In this document: piece by piece, positions 30,920 through 38,678 of the stretch
How the letters are laid out: every line of letters starts with the position of its first letter
Numbering within the stretch: position 1 is the stretch's first letter
DNA from: Symploca sp. SIO2C1
Lineage (GTDB): Bacteria; Cyanobacteriota; Cyanobacteriia; Cyanobacteriales; Coleofasciculaceae
Direction: 5' to 3'
Assembly: GCA_010692635.1 (NCBI GenBank)
Contig: JAAHGL010000029.1
Location: 1-62,596 of the forward strand
DNA: 62,596 nucleotides
Notes under the pieces: model-generated
Databases searched by the model: none
Seen by the model: the letters and a program-made list of their open reading frames with translations, nothing else
Told to the model about the DNA's origin: nothing
Position numbers and translations under genes: made by a program

Positions 30920-32499
30920 AGAAGCAAGTACTAATCACTTCCCTAGGAATTGGGGTTTTATTTACCCCCATACCTTATCAAGCCAAGACTATAGCTGCTT
31001 GGTTGGTTGCAGTACCTAATTTATTAATTGCTTCTAGAATTTACTCCAAGGCTAAAGTTGAAGTCAAAACAGCTGAAGGGAGACTAGAAGTACTGGAAAG
31101 TCAAATAATTAAACTGGAAGGTCAGTTAACAGAAAAAGCCAATGAAATAAGTGCAATAGAAAAGACGGCAAGGCAAAGAATTAACCAAAAAGAAAGTCAA
31201 GTTGCCAGTAAGTTACTCAAGGTTGAGGCTGAACTAAAAGCCGCTCAATCAATCCATGAGCAAGCCTTAGAAGAGAAGGCAGAATTGATAGACAAAGTTC
31301 AAACAGAATCTGATGAGATGTTGTCAAAGATTGCTGCCAGAGAGGAGACAACTTTAAAAATATTAGAGGAACAAGAGAGAGAATTAGCCAGTAAAAGGGA
31401 GTTAGCTTTACAGGAAATTGAACAATTTAGACAGCAAGTACACCTAGAGGCAGATTTTCTGAAGAAGCAAGCAAAACTAGAAGCAGATGCGATCGCTAGT
31501 GAGATCCATGTGGAACAACAAACCTGGAGGACAGAATTAGAGCAACAAATGGAGGTGGCTAAAGCCGAAATTCAAGAAGAATATTATGAGGAGTGCGACG
31601 CATCTATCTCCGCAAGAATTCAAAAGATTGAACAAAATGCAGCGGACATGGTTCGACAAAAGCTAAAAGCTGCTTTTGGGGAGATTGAAAAGCTCCAAGA
31701 AGAGAAGAAAACTTTAAGCGATCGCTTGAAACTTTTGCATGAAAAGCTGCAAGCTACTAGACAGGTTAAAAAACCGACTGAAATTGACATGTTCAGTACT
31801 ATTGCTAGAAATCTTATTGAATTTTATGAAAGACAAGGTGTTCAATTAGATTTTGTCTCAGTTCGACCTGTTGCTGATGGTTCAACCATTGTTTGTGTTA
31901 ACCCCTGGAGGAAAGATGCTGGCATTGAGAAGGAGTTAGAAAAATTCTTCAATGCCTTGATGGTGGAGTTTAAACTGCTACAACCGCCAACTCATAACAT
32001 TACCCCTGTAGGTTATGACATCCATCTACATCCCCAACCCTACCACTACGGCGGGTTACCTCCGATTAATCCTTACTCTGCTCAAGCTCATAAATTTGGC
32101 TCCTCGGTTTATGAAGAAGATGAGCCGGATCTGGAGGAATTGGCAACAGAAGCATTGGGTAATAATGAGGCTCGAAGATTGATGCAGGAACGCCTGGAGG
32201 ATGATCATGTTAAGTTTATGCTTTCCTTCCATCCTCCTGCTAATAAAGTCAAACCTACGAGTTTAGCCTTGGAAACAGTAGAGGTTCAGTGGGTTGAGTG
32301 GTTATACAAGTGGCGTACACAAGCTACTGGTAAGCCGAATATTACTACCCAGAACGATCTGTTGTTGGAAATCTACGGCGTTTCTCCAGGAAGGGGAACA
32401 GATGAAGAATCCTTGCTAGGGGAAAGTTTACGCGATCGCTTGCATCGGATTATGGATTTGCTGGAATTACCCAGAAGAAAACGCAAGGTTGATGAGTAG
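30916..32499 (+). CDS. Membrane-anchored long coiled-coil protein
   Basis: 527 residues. Residues 1-42 contain a hydrophobic N-terminal anchor (VLITSLGIGVLFTPIPYQ, IAAWLVAVPNLLIAS). About 45-290 is a continuous Glu/Lys/Gln coiled coil with heptad Leu/Ile spacing. Residues 300-527 form a globular part (FSTIARNLIEFYERQGVQLDFVSVRPV, LHPQPYHYGGLPPINPY) with a basic tail RRKRKVDE. No ATPase motif. Coupled to the two-helix membrane gene. It could organise a membrane-bound phage structure; I cannot name a family. Confidence 0.6.
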   Translation: MKKQVLITSLGIGVLFTPIPYQAKTIAAWLVAVPNLLIASRIYSKAKVEVKTAEGRLEVLESQIIKLEGQLTEKANEISAIEKTARQRINQKESQVASKLLKVEAELKAAQSIHEQALEEKAELIDKVQTESDEMLSKIAAREETTLKILEEQERELASKRELALQEIEQFRQQVHLEADFLKKQAKLEADAIASEIHVEQQTWRTELEQQMEVAKAEIQEEYYEECDASISARIQKIEQNAADMVRQKLKAAFGEIEKLQEEKKTLSDRLKLLHEKLQATRQVKKPTEIDMFSTIARNLIEFYERQGVQLDFVSVRPVADGSTIVCVNPWRKDAGIEKELEKFFNALMVEFKLLQPPTHNITPVGYDIHLHPQPYHYGGLPPINPYSAQAHKFGSSVYEEDEPDLEELATEALGNNEARRLMQERLEDDHVKFMLSFHPPANKVKPTSLALETVEVQWVEWLYKWRTQATGKPNITTQNDLLLEIYGVSPGRGTDEESLLGESLRDRLHRIMDLLELPRRKRKVDE

Positions 32500-32551
32500 T
32501 AAGGTTCCAAGGTAGACGTTTTAAGGAAGGTATTGAAGAGGTAAACAAACG

Positions 32552-32776
32552 ATGGTAATTCGATCTGAACGACAAATTGAAGTCGATGGGTATGTGATAA
32601 AAATCATTTTTTTTGACTATCCAGGTGAAACTGGGTTTCATTGGGAAATTTGGAACGACAATTATCAGGTAGAAGCGTCTAACGACATTTCAGGTAGTTA
32701 TCAGTGTGAACAAGAATGTGAGCAAGGTGCTTTAACTTATCTTCGCAACTATCGAGATTTTATGGGGTTTGAATAA
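32552..32776 (+). CDS. Small uncharacterised protein
   Basis: 74 residues with beta-strand-rich sequence (VDGYVIKIIFFDYPGETGFHWEIW) and a conserved-looking Cys pair (YQCEQECEQGALTYLRNY). It lies just before the nuclease-like gene and may be co-transcribed with it. No family recognised. Confidence 0.45.
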   Translation: MVIRSERQIEVDGYVIKIIFFDYPGETGFHWEIWNDNYQVEASNDISGSYQCEQECEQGALTYLRNYRDFMGFE

Positions 32777-32781
32777 ACGGT

Positions 32782-33441
32782 ATGATTTTTGTTTTGTCAA
32801 TCAGTGAGTTTGTTAATCAAGCTAACCTTCCTACCCATTGGAAGGAAGCTGATCTTCAAGATTATATTGCTCAAACCCTTTACGACAAAGGCTCTAAAAA
32901 TATCTGGTTGGAGGTTGAATGTGCAGGGGGTAGAGCCGATATCATTACCCCTAAGGAAATATACGAAGTTAAAAGGTTTTTGACTAGATCTAATATTTAT
33001 CAGGCTAAGGGACAGATAGAATGTTATCGGCAAAATGTCCCTGCTAAATTTGGGAACAAGCACAAATGCTACATTATTGGATTTAAGCCGAATCGGACTA
33101 CAGAGGAAGCAAGGCAAGCTGAAACTACTGCTTGGTATGTAGAGAAATCATCTGATATTAAGGTGATTTTTATTAATTGCGACCGCAATTTCTTCCCTTT
33201 TCAATCTAACTCTCAAGGGTTATTTCCCAGTTTGTTAGATTTCAAGTTGCGAGATCTATCTCGTCTTTTTGATTTCCGACTTCCCAATATTTTACCTGAT
33301 TTTAAATTTGGCTTGATACTAACTTTAACTCTTTTGGTTATTGCTTCCGGTACAATTAGCTACTTTTCAGCTTCTAGTAAGCTATGCGGGAGGCAGGAGG
33401 AGGCAGGAGGCAGGAGGCAGGAGGCAGGAGTTAGGAGGTAG
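32782..33441 (+). CDS. PD-(D/E)XK nuclease-like protein with membrane segment
   Basis: 219 residues. GGRADIITPKEIYEVKR has the spacing of the catalytic D-(x)n-ExK core (D in RADII, E-x-K in YEVKR), preceded by a helix with LQDYIAQTLYDKGS and followed by QAKGQIECYRQ, which fits the conserved helix after the core. Residues 180-200 (LILTLTLLVIASGTISYF) form a membrane segment. The last 20 residues (CGRQEEAGGRRQEAG) are encoded by a GCAGGAG heptamer array, so the original stop has been overrun by repeat. Nicking or restriction of foreign DNA is possible; activity is unproven. Confidence 0.55.
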   Translation: MIFVLSISEFVNQANLPTHWKEADLQDYIAQTLYDKGSKNIWLEVECAGGRADIITPKEIYEVKRFLTRSNIYQAKGQIECYRQNVPAKFGNKHKCYIIGFKPNRTTEEARQAETTAWYVEKSSDIKVIFINCDRNFFPFQSNSQGLFPSLLDFKLRDLSRLFDFRLPNILPDFKFGLILTLTLLVIASGTISYFSASSKLCGRQEEAGGRRQEAGVRR

Positions 33442-33513
33442 GAGTTAGGAGGTAGGAAGTAAGAAATTTGACAAAAGTTTCGACCCTCATTACTTATTAC
33501 TCATTACTCATTA
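33384..33513. repeat. Composite heptamer array overlapping a gene end
   Basis: GCAGGAG units (33384-33445), then GACAAAAGTTTCGACC, then ATTACTC units (33484-33513), the same composite as at 28118-28199. The first array supplies the final codons and stop of the nuclease-like gene. Confidence 0.85.
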
Positions 33514-33561
33514 CTCCCTTCCGGAATAGCCCTATGCTGTGTCGTATATAATGGAGCAGTA

Positions 33562-33774
33562 GTGGCGAAAATCGGATCATCAATGCCAAGGACTCATATC
33601 ACTTTCTACCCTGATCAGAGGGTGGAGCAACTTTTGCAGCAGGAAAAAGCAAGAAGACCAGGAGTTAGTCAGTCTCAAATCATTTCTGATCTGATTGAAG
33701 AAGCTTTGCTCAAGAGAAAGCCTTCTAGACACAGAATACCCCCTGAAACCTTTACGAGGATAGCTTCTTTTTAG
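33562..33774 (+). CDS. Ribbon-helix-helix-like small protein
   Basis: 70 residues from GTG at 33562 (ATG at 33583 is an alternative). PRTHITFYPDQRVEQLLQQEKA, then GVSQSQIISDLIEEALLK, is the RHH pattern: a basic strand, a helix and a second helix. TATAAT at 33547-33552 gives a nearby -10 element. Phage RHH proteins are usually repressors, so it is one candidate binder for the dispersed palindrome, a copy of which begins five bases after its stop. Confidence 0.6.
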   Translation: MAKIGSSMPRTHITFYPDQRVEQLLQQEKARRPGVSQSQIISDLIEEALLKRKPSRHRIPPETFTRIASF

Positions 33775-33777
33775 TGA

Positions 33778-35280
33778 GTGACCGATTATTGGTCACAGTT
33801 AAATATGATCAAACCATATCCTTATCAGGCTTCAATAATTGCTGAAGCCTACAAAAAGCTATTGGTTACTAATCGAGTGGCAATTGTTGCTCCTACTGGG
33901 AGTGGAAAAACGATAATTGCTGCTTTTATTACTAAAGATGCCGTTAAACGTCATAGACGAGTACTATTCGTAGTACACCGTGATCGCCTGATTCCCCAGA
34001 CACAGAAAGCTCTTTTGAAGCTTGGGATTAAGTCTGGAGTGATTGCAGGTAGATATTCAGAGGATAGGAGTAGGAAAGTTCAGATCGCCTCGTTTCAAAC
34101 CATGTCAGGCGATCGCGATATCTCCTGGTTTAAACCAGAATTGACCATTGCTGATGAATGCCATATCACCAATTTTGTTGGGGTGATTAGGGAGAGGTTC
34201 CCTAAGTTGACTCAGAGGAGGAACCAAGACAAAGAGGGATTTTTGATTGGATTGACGGCGACTCCTTGGAGATTAAGTAAGTATCAATCCTTGGGGGACT
34301 ATTACGAGGAAGCTGTTTTTGCTCCTATGCCGAAGCAGTTGATAGAACAGGGGTTTCTGACTCCCATGTCTTATTATCATGTTCCTGATGAAGGGAAAAG
34401 TAATGTAGAAGCAACGGTTGCCTATCTGATTGAGCAATGGCGGACATTTGCACAGAATAGGCTCACGATCGCTTTTTGCCCTACCATTGATTTTGCTAAT
34501 AGGTTAGCCAAGGGATTTGAGGAAATAGGTATATCAGCGAAATCCGTCCACTCTAAAATGCCAATCAAGGAATGCGATCGCATTTACAGGGATTATGAAG
34601 CGGGGAAGATCAAAATTCTTAGTTCGGTAGGGAAGCTTACGGAAGGCTTTGATGTTCCCGCTGTCAGTTGTGGCATTCTTGCTAGGGACACGGAATCAAA
34701 AAGCCTGTATTTTCAGATGCTAGGACGGATTGCTAGGAAAAGTAAAGGAAAGAATGATGCAGTTTTGTTGGATGCGATTGGTTTGAGCCATCCTAGCCGT
34801 TTTGGTCGATTTGAGGATTTGGAAGTATCAGAGGAGTCTTTCTTGCAATCTGACAGGAAACAGAAGGGAGAGGCTCCGATGAAGGTTTGCTATTACTGTT
34901 TTGCTGAGATCTTGGCTTGCTACAGGGTATGTCCTTGCTGTAAGCAGAAATTTGAGATTGATAGACCCTTAAAGGAGTTACCGACAGGGAGGATGATCCG
35001 GTACTGGGTAAGTAATGAGGAAAAAGTGCAGTATGCCGTGTATCAGAGGTTGCTTAAAGCTGCTTACCACAAAGAACAGCCGCCAGAGTGGGCAGGACAA
35101 AAGTTTTTAGAGAAATTCAACTACTTGCCGCCTTTGGATTGGCGACGTAATTCTGTACTTATCGGAGCAACAGCAGAACAGCAGAGAAAATACAAGAATT
35201 ATTTACAAAAAGTTGCCAAGCTGGGAGACTTGGGACAGGAGTGGGTTTGGGAACAGCTTTGCTTAGAGTTGGGGGTTTAG
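33778..35280 (+). CDS. RadD-like superfamily 2 helicase with zinc finger
   Basis: Up to 500 residues (GTG start), or 491 from the ATG at 33805, which I prefer because the GTG lies within the palindrome. It has Walker A APTGSGKT (41-45 in the long reading), DECH at 126-129, TATPWR at about 160 and the motif VI block MLGRIARKSKG. A C-terminal CYYCFAEILACYRVCPCC supplies two Cys pairs for zinc. The layout matches E. coli RadD/YejH, an ATP-driven DNA repair helicase; phage UvsW-like proteins are related. A damaged copy of its 3' end lies at 36483-36640. Confidence 0.8.
   Translation: MTDYWSQLNMIKPYPYQASIIAEAYKKLLVTNRVAIVAPTGSGKTIIAAFITKDAVKRHRRVLFVVHRDRLIPQTQKALLKLGIKSGVIAGRYSEDRSRKVQIASFQTMSGDRDISWFKPELTIADECHITNFVGVIRERFPKLTQRRNQDKEGFLIGLTATPWRLSKYQSLGDYYEEAVFAPMPKQLIEQGFLTPMSYYHVPDEGKSNVEATVAYLIEQWRTFAQNRLTIAFCPTIDFANRLAKGFEEIGISAKSVHSKMPIKECDRIYRDYEAGKIKILSSVGKLTEGFDVPAVSCGILARDTESKSLYFQMLGRIARKSKGKNDAVLLDAIGLSHPSRFGRFEDLEVSEESFLQSDRKQKGEAPMKVCYYCFAEILACYRVCPCCKQKFEIDRPLKELPTGRMIRYWVSNEEKVQYAVYQRLLKAAYHKEQPPEWAGQKFLEKFNYLPPLDWRRNSVLIGATAEQQRKYKNYLQKVAKLGDLGQEWVWEQLCLELGV
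33779..33795. promoter_or_regulatory. Dispersed palindrome copy 4 (TGACCGATTATTGGTCA)
   Basis: Extends to the perfect-ended GTGACC...GGTCAC and overlaps the GTG candidate start of the helicase gene, just after the RHH gene. Binding here would directly block helicase expression. Confidence 0.75.
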
Positions 35281-35323
35281 GGTGTGGGGCTCAGGAGGTG
35301 AGAACAAGGATAAAAGCGAGACT

Positions 35324-35510
35324 GGGTGTGGGGTGTGGGGTGTGGGGTGTGGTGAAAATGACAGTCCCATCGCTGCTGTTAAGAGTCTCATCAACCAACG
35401 TTTAGCTGATTCCATCGTTCATTATCTGATTCAACCCTCCCTACCGATTGTCCCGTTGAGCCTCTTTTTCCCTACACCCTACACCCTACACCCTACACCC
35501 TACACCCTTT
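35324..35510 (-). repeat. G/C-array-bounded repeat element, copy A (reverse orientation)
   Basis: Starts with GGTGTGG units (35324-35353), ends with CCCTACA units (35470-35510), about 115 bases between. The reverse complement of the interior matches copies B (49366) and C (50031): AAAAAGAGG, a TTGAATC stretch, then GTTGGTTGATGAGACTC. The terminal arrays are roughly inverted relative to each other. Confidence 0.7.
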
Positions 35511-35515
35511 TATGC

Positions 35516-35962
35516 TCATCTTTCCCCTGGAAAAGATGGGGGATGCCAACCATTAATTGTCCATCGAAACCGTGCTTCTACAACAAGGGGATTATTCATT
35601 TTGAGCGTAATGACTGTTACTCGTCCCACAGGGGTTAGTCCTAGAATTTTTGTGAAATCCACATTCCATGAGAAATGTTCATCCCAATTCTGAGTGCGGG
35701 GATTAAATAAGTGAACAGTTTGATTGGTTAAAGGGTCGAGAGCAACAGTTGTATCCGATTTAGATTGGTTGCAGGTATAGCAGGCGAGGCAAACATTGGA
35801 AAATGTGTTCTTTCCCCCTTTAGACTGTGGGAAAATGTGATCGTAAGTTAAAGGAATACCACTATTTGCTTCACTGGTTTGGCAATAGCAACAGTAACGG
35901 CGATCTTGGCGATCGATCTGATTCTTCAAAGATATTGGAATATAGGCCATGAGGTTAGACAA
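35516..35962 (-). CDS. HNH endonuclease-like protein
   Basis: 148 residues with a complete HNH core at 24-68: C24xxC27, then TYDHIFPQSKGG (H42), SNVCLACYTCNQSK (N56, N65; C61xxC64). The Cys pairs hold structural zinc; H42 and the asparagines form the metal-dependent active site. Its start overlaps the upstream RHH-type gene by 8 bases. Such HNH proteins are common in cyanobacterial genomes and mobile elements; target unknown. It sits on the opposite strand to the surrounding phage genes, next to repeat element A. Confidence 0.75.
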   Translation of the reverse strand: MSNLMAYIPISLKNQIDRQDRRYCCYCQTSEANSGIPLTYDHIFPQSKGGKNTFSNVCLACYTCNQSKSDTTVALDPLTNQTVHLFNPRTQNWDEHFSWNVDFTKILGLTPVGRVTVITLKMNNPLVVEARFRWTINGWHPPSFPGER

Positions 35963-36371
35963 TACTTTGAGGAACTGGGTAACCGCGCCATTTCAGGAGA
36001 GCCGCTGCATGAGCTTTGCGTAGCATAAAACGATCTGCTGAAATCTTAAACTGCTCAAGTTCAATCTGTTCTGCATCTGTTAAAGAACGCTCTTGATTTT
36101 GAGCTAACAACCAGTAGTGACGCTCCATTTCTTCCGGTGTTTTTTGACTCTGGGCAATCGGCCACAAAGCTTCGTCTTCCAACCTATCTAGGGCAGCTAA
36201 ATCTGCTTGAAATTCTTCAGGTACATCAGACCAATTGGGGGGACTACCAATTTGTAAAGCATGGAGCATGACAGCTTCAAGAGAGCGTTCAGTTGCTTGG
36301 GCAGTGTTGACCAAGCGCTGATAGAGGAAGTCAGGAATTTGTAGGGTAATGGTTGTTGAAATAGAATTCAT
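35955..36371 (-). CDS. RHH-type DNA-binding partner of the HNH protein
   Basis: 138 residues. ISTTITLQIPDFLYQRLVNTAQATERSLEAVMLHAL at the N-terminus is a ribbon-helix-helix pattern as in antitoxin-like proteins. The C-terminal part is acidic and helical, with DRFMLRKAHAAALLKWRGY at the end. It overlaps the HNH gene by 8 bases, so the two form one unit. The pair may act as a regulated nuclease or a toxin-antitoxin-like module. Confidence 0.55.
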   Translation of the reverse strand: MNSISTTITLQIPDFLYQRLVNTAQATERSLEAVMLHALQIGSPPNWSDVPEEFQADLAALDRLEDEALWPIAQSQKTPEEMERHYWLLAQNQERSLTDAEQIELEQFKISADRFMLRKAHAAALLKWRGYPVPQSIV

Positions 36372-36482
36372 GACGGGATCTCCTGAAAGAGCAGTCCGTT
36401 AAGAGTCTATTGTAGCTCAGGGGGTGACAAGATACTTGAAAAGTAGGCAGGGTGTAGGGTGTAGTAAAAAAAAAGACTGAGC

Positions 36483-36640
36483 TTCCTGACAGAAAACAGA
36501 AGGGAGAGGCTCCGATGAAGGTTTGCTATTACTGTAGAACAGCAGAAAAAATACAAGAGTTATTTACAAAAAGTTGCAAAATTGGGAGACTTGGGACAAG
36601 AGTGGGTTTGGGAACAGCTTTGCTTGGAATTAGGGGTTTA
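36483..36640 (+). pseudogene. Deleted duplicate of the RadD-like helicase 3' end
   Basis: Bases 36483-36533 match the helicase gene around 34852-34902 (GACAGGAAACAGAAGGGAG-like, then ATGAAGGTTTGCTATTACTG). They jump directly to sequence matching 35169-35280 (ACAGCAG, then TTATTTACAAAAAGTTGC, to the stop). About 270 internal bases are missing, so the zinc-finger region is joined to the C-terminus. Confidence 0.8.
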
Positions 36641-36766
36641 GTTGTGGTCACTTATAAAACCGCCACAACTTAAATAGGATTGCTATATTGACTTTGCTTG
36701 GAATTAGGGATTTATTTGTGGTCATTCAGAAAACTGCCACAACTTAAATAGAATTGCTATATTGAA
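36619..36766 (+). repeat. Tandem duplication of about 74 bp
   Basis: CTTTGCTTGGAATTAGGG, TTGTGGTCA, GCCACAACTTAAATAG and TTGCTATATTGA occur twice in tandem with a few substitutions. The first unit begins inside the helicase remnant, so the duplication came after that rearrangement. The rest of the gap 36372-36909 shows nothing further except a GGGTGTA trace at about 36450. Confidence 0.7.
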
Positions 36767-36909
36767 TTTCTACTCTAGAGTTGGACTTTGGGCAAAAAAA
36801 AGAAATGGGAATATCGGTTCTACAGTTTTGAGTGTGCTAAACCAACAAAAATAAACCCAAAGAAGATAACTAAATAGTGATTATCTACAGCCACTAAGGA
36901 GGGTTTCTG

Positions 36910-38622
36910 ATGTCATCATCTTTGCAAGAGGAAGTGAGTGTAGCCTCTTCGGGAAATTACTGGGACATTGATGGTGTGCGACTATGGGAAAGTACGCAAC
37001 CGGGGTTGATACTCTATGTGCCTTTGCAACCGTCCCTAGCCACCGACCAACAGCAGAGGTATCAACTTGCGCTGACGGTGGAAAGGCAATGGCAAGAAGG
37101 TACAGATCAGGTCACGGGTGCAACCTTGAGTTTCACAACCCAACTCTTCGTTAGCCAAGAGTTTTCGGTATTCGAGCAACAAAAACAGCATTGGCAGCAA
37201 AAATTGCGGAGTCGCGGTTACGGCGGAGAGCAAAACCTTACCTTTGCACCCCTCTCCCTGCGTCAGATCCAGGCGCAAGTGCTACTCGATTCCCAATTCG
37301 GAACCGTGAGCTTGCCTAGCCTAGACTCCCAGCAAGCAGCTCCTGCGGGTGAAACCAGCTCTTTCTTGTTGCAACTGACGGCAGCAGGCGCTCACAGGTG
37401 GCTGGAGGCGATGGCATCGAGAGCCGAAATACCAGGGACAATCACGTTTAATTATGAGTATCCCCAACTTCTACCACCAGCCACTGCCGAGGTGCAGGTT
37501 AAGGGGAAAGGGGTGTTTGACTACTTAGCTTCTGTTTTGGTGCGCGGTGACGACGGCCACTACTACGGCAGCCAGGAACAAGTTGAGGCAGCTTGGCAGG
37601 ATCTAATTCAAAGACAGCTCATTGCTATTGAGCTAACGCAACTATTGCCTCCGGAGCTCAATTCCCTGCAAGGAAGCTTGGTGCAAACTTTTAGCGACCA
37701 GGCGCGGCAGCATCTTTTTGACCTGCTGTTTGTGCTCCAGGGAGATCCGGGAACTAGCCACAAACTTACCTGGCGCAGTGCCGAAGATGTGATCGATCTC
37801 CACCTTGTCCTCAGTGTTACCGGAGGGTGTACCTGGCTCCAGGGCAGCATGACAGGCACGCTCGACCAACTTTGCCAGGGTATTGATTCTAGCTATGTAC
37901 ATAGCATCTATGCAGAGCAGTCTTTCCCGATTTCGATTACCGTTCAAGGCGACTCGCTGCTGCGTAATGTGGCCCTGTCTTGGTCAACTGATGAGGGCAA
38001 ACTTCCAGAGGCGATTATGTTTGGCTCTAGCGGCGGACAGAGGGACTATACCCTCACCAGCCGCAACCCCAACCAAGTCACCATTCGCTACCAGGCAAAG
38101 ATCAGCTTTCAGCCGAGTCAATGGTCTCTGGTGGAAATCAACGGTGCAGCCACCGTTGCCGAGGGAGGAAATCGTATTCTCTTGCAACCAGGCAACTGGA
38201 TTCGCCACTTGCAGATTAACTTTCTGCTGCGCCAAGGCAATCAAATCCAGCCAGCGGCGGACTTGTCCCCAGGAGATTACCTAGTAGTTAATCTATCCTA
38301 CAGCGCTCCCCATCTACCTCAGCGAATCAAGGCTGCGGCTCGTATTGCGCCCACAGCACCAATGCAGTTTACCTACCTACAAGATCCCCAAGGACGACCA
38401 GGACAACTTTATTTCGGTGCCTTTGGTGTGTTGGGTGGGCAAATTATCCGCGCCAACGACCAGCCAATTCTCACTGACGAAGAAAGCGTATACATTCTTG
38501 CCACTGCTGGCAGCAGCAACCTCCAACTGGTCAGCCGCAACAGCATTGTGGCGGAAAACGACAGCTTGGTACAGCGCCTCCTGGCAGGACAAATGCGTTT
38601 GGTGATCGCACAACTGCCCTAG
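36910..38622 (+). CDS. Uncharacterised beta-rich protein A of the S8-protease operon
   Basis: 570 residues, no signal peptide or membrane segment. Its C-terminal third (SWSTDEGKLPEA, TIRYQAKISFQ, GVLGGQIIRAN, LQLVSRNSIVAENDSL) aligns by eye with protein B of the same operon, and more weakly with protein D. The N-terminus (GNYWDIDGVRLWESTQPGLILY) matches that of B. Strong AAGGAGGG ribosome site. The coding region is visibly GC-richer than the phage genes around it. No known domain recognised; a repeated beta-sandwich architecture is likely. It is the first gene of four and may be an adaptor or substrate of the protease. Confidence 0.6.
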   Translation: MSSSLQEEVSVASSGNYWDIDGVRLWESTQPGLILYVPLQPSLATDQQQRYQLALTVERQWQEGTDQVTGATLSFTTQLFVSQEFSVFEQQKQHWQQKLRSRGYGGEQNLTFAPLSLRQIQAQVLLDSQFGTVSLPSLDSQQAAPAGETSSFLLQLTAAGAHRWLEAMASRAEIPGTITFNYEYPQLLPPATAEVQVKGKGVFDYLASVLVRGDDGHYYGSQEQVEAAWQDLIQRQLIAIELTQLLPPELNSLQGSLVQTFSDQARQHLFDLLFVLQGDPGTSHKLTWRSAEDVIDLHLVLSVTGGCTWLQGSMTGTLDQLCQGIDSSYVHSIYAEQSFPISITVQGDSLLRNVALSWSTDEGKLPEAIMFGSSGGQRDYTLTSRNPNQVTIRYQAKISFQPSQWSLVEINGAATVAEGGNRILLQPGNWIRHLQINFLLRQGNQIQPAADLSPGDYLVVNLSYSAPHLPQRIKAAARIAPTAPMQFTYLQDPQGRPGQLYFGAFGVLGGQIIRANDQPILTDEESVYILATAGSSNLQLVSRNSIVAENDSLVQRLLAGQMRLVIAQLP

Positions 38623-38678
38623 AACAGTGATGTATCAACCAATCACAAACTTTTTCTACAGATTATAAGGAGATAATC

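Noticed and set aside
35282-35638. 118-codon frame after the helicase gene
   Set aside because: Runs through the G- and C-rich arrays of repeat element A; translation is repeat sequence and no homology is seen.
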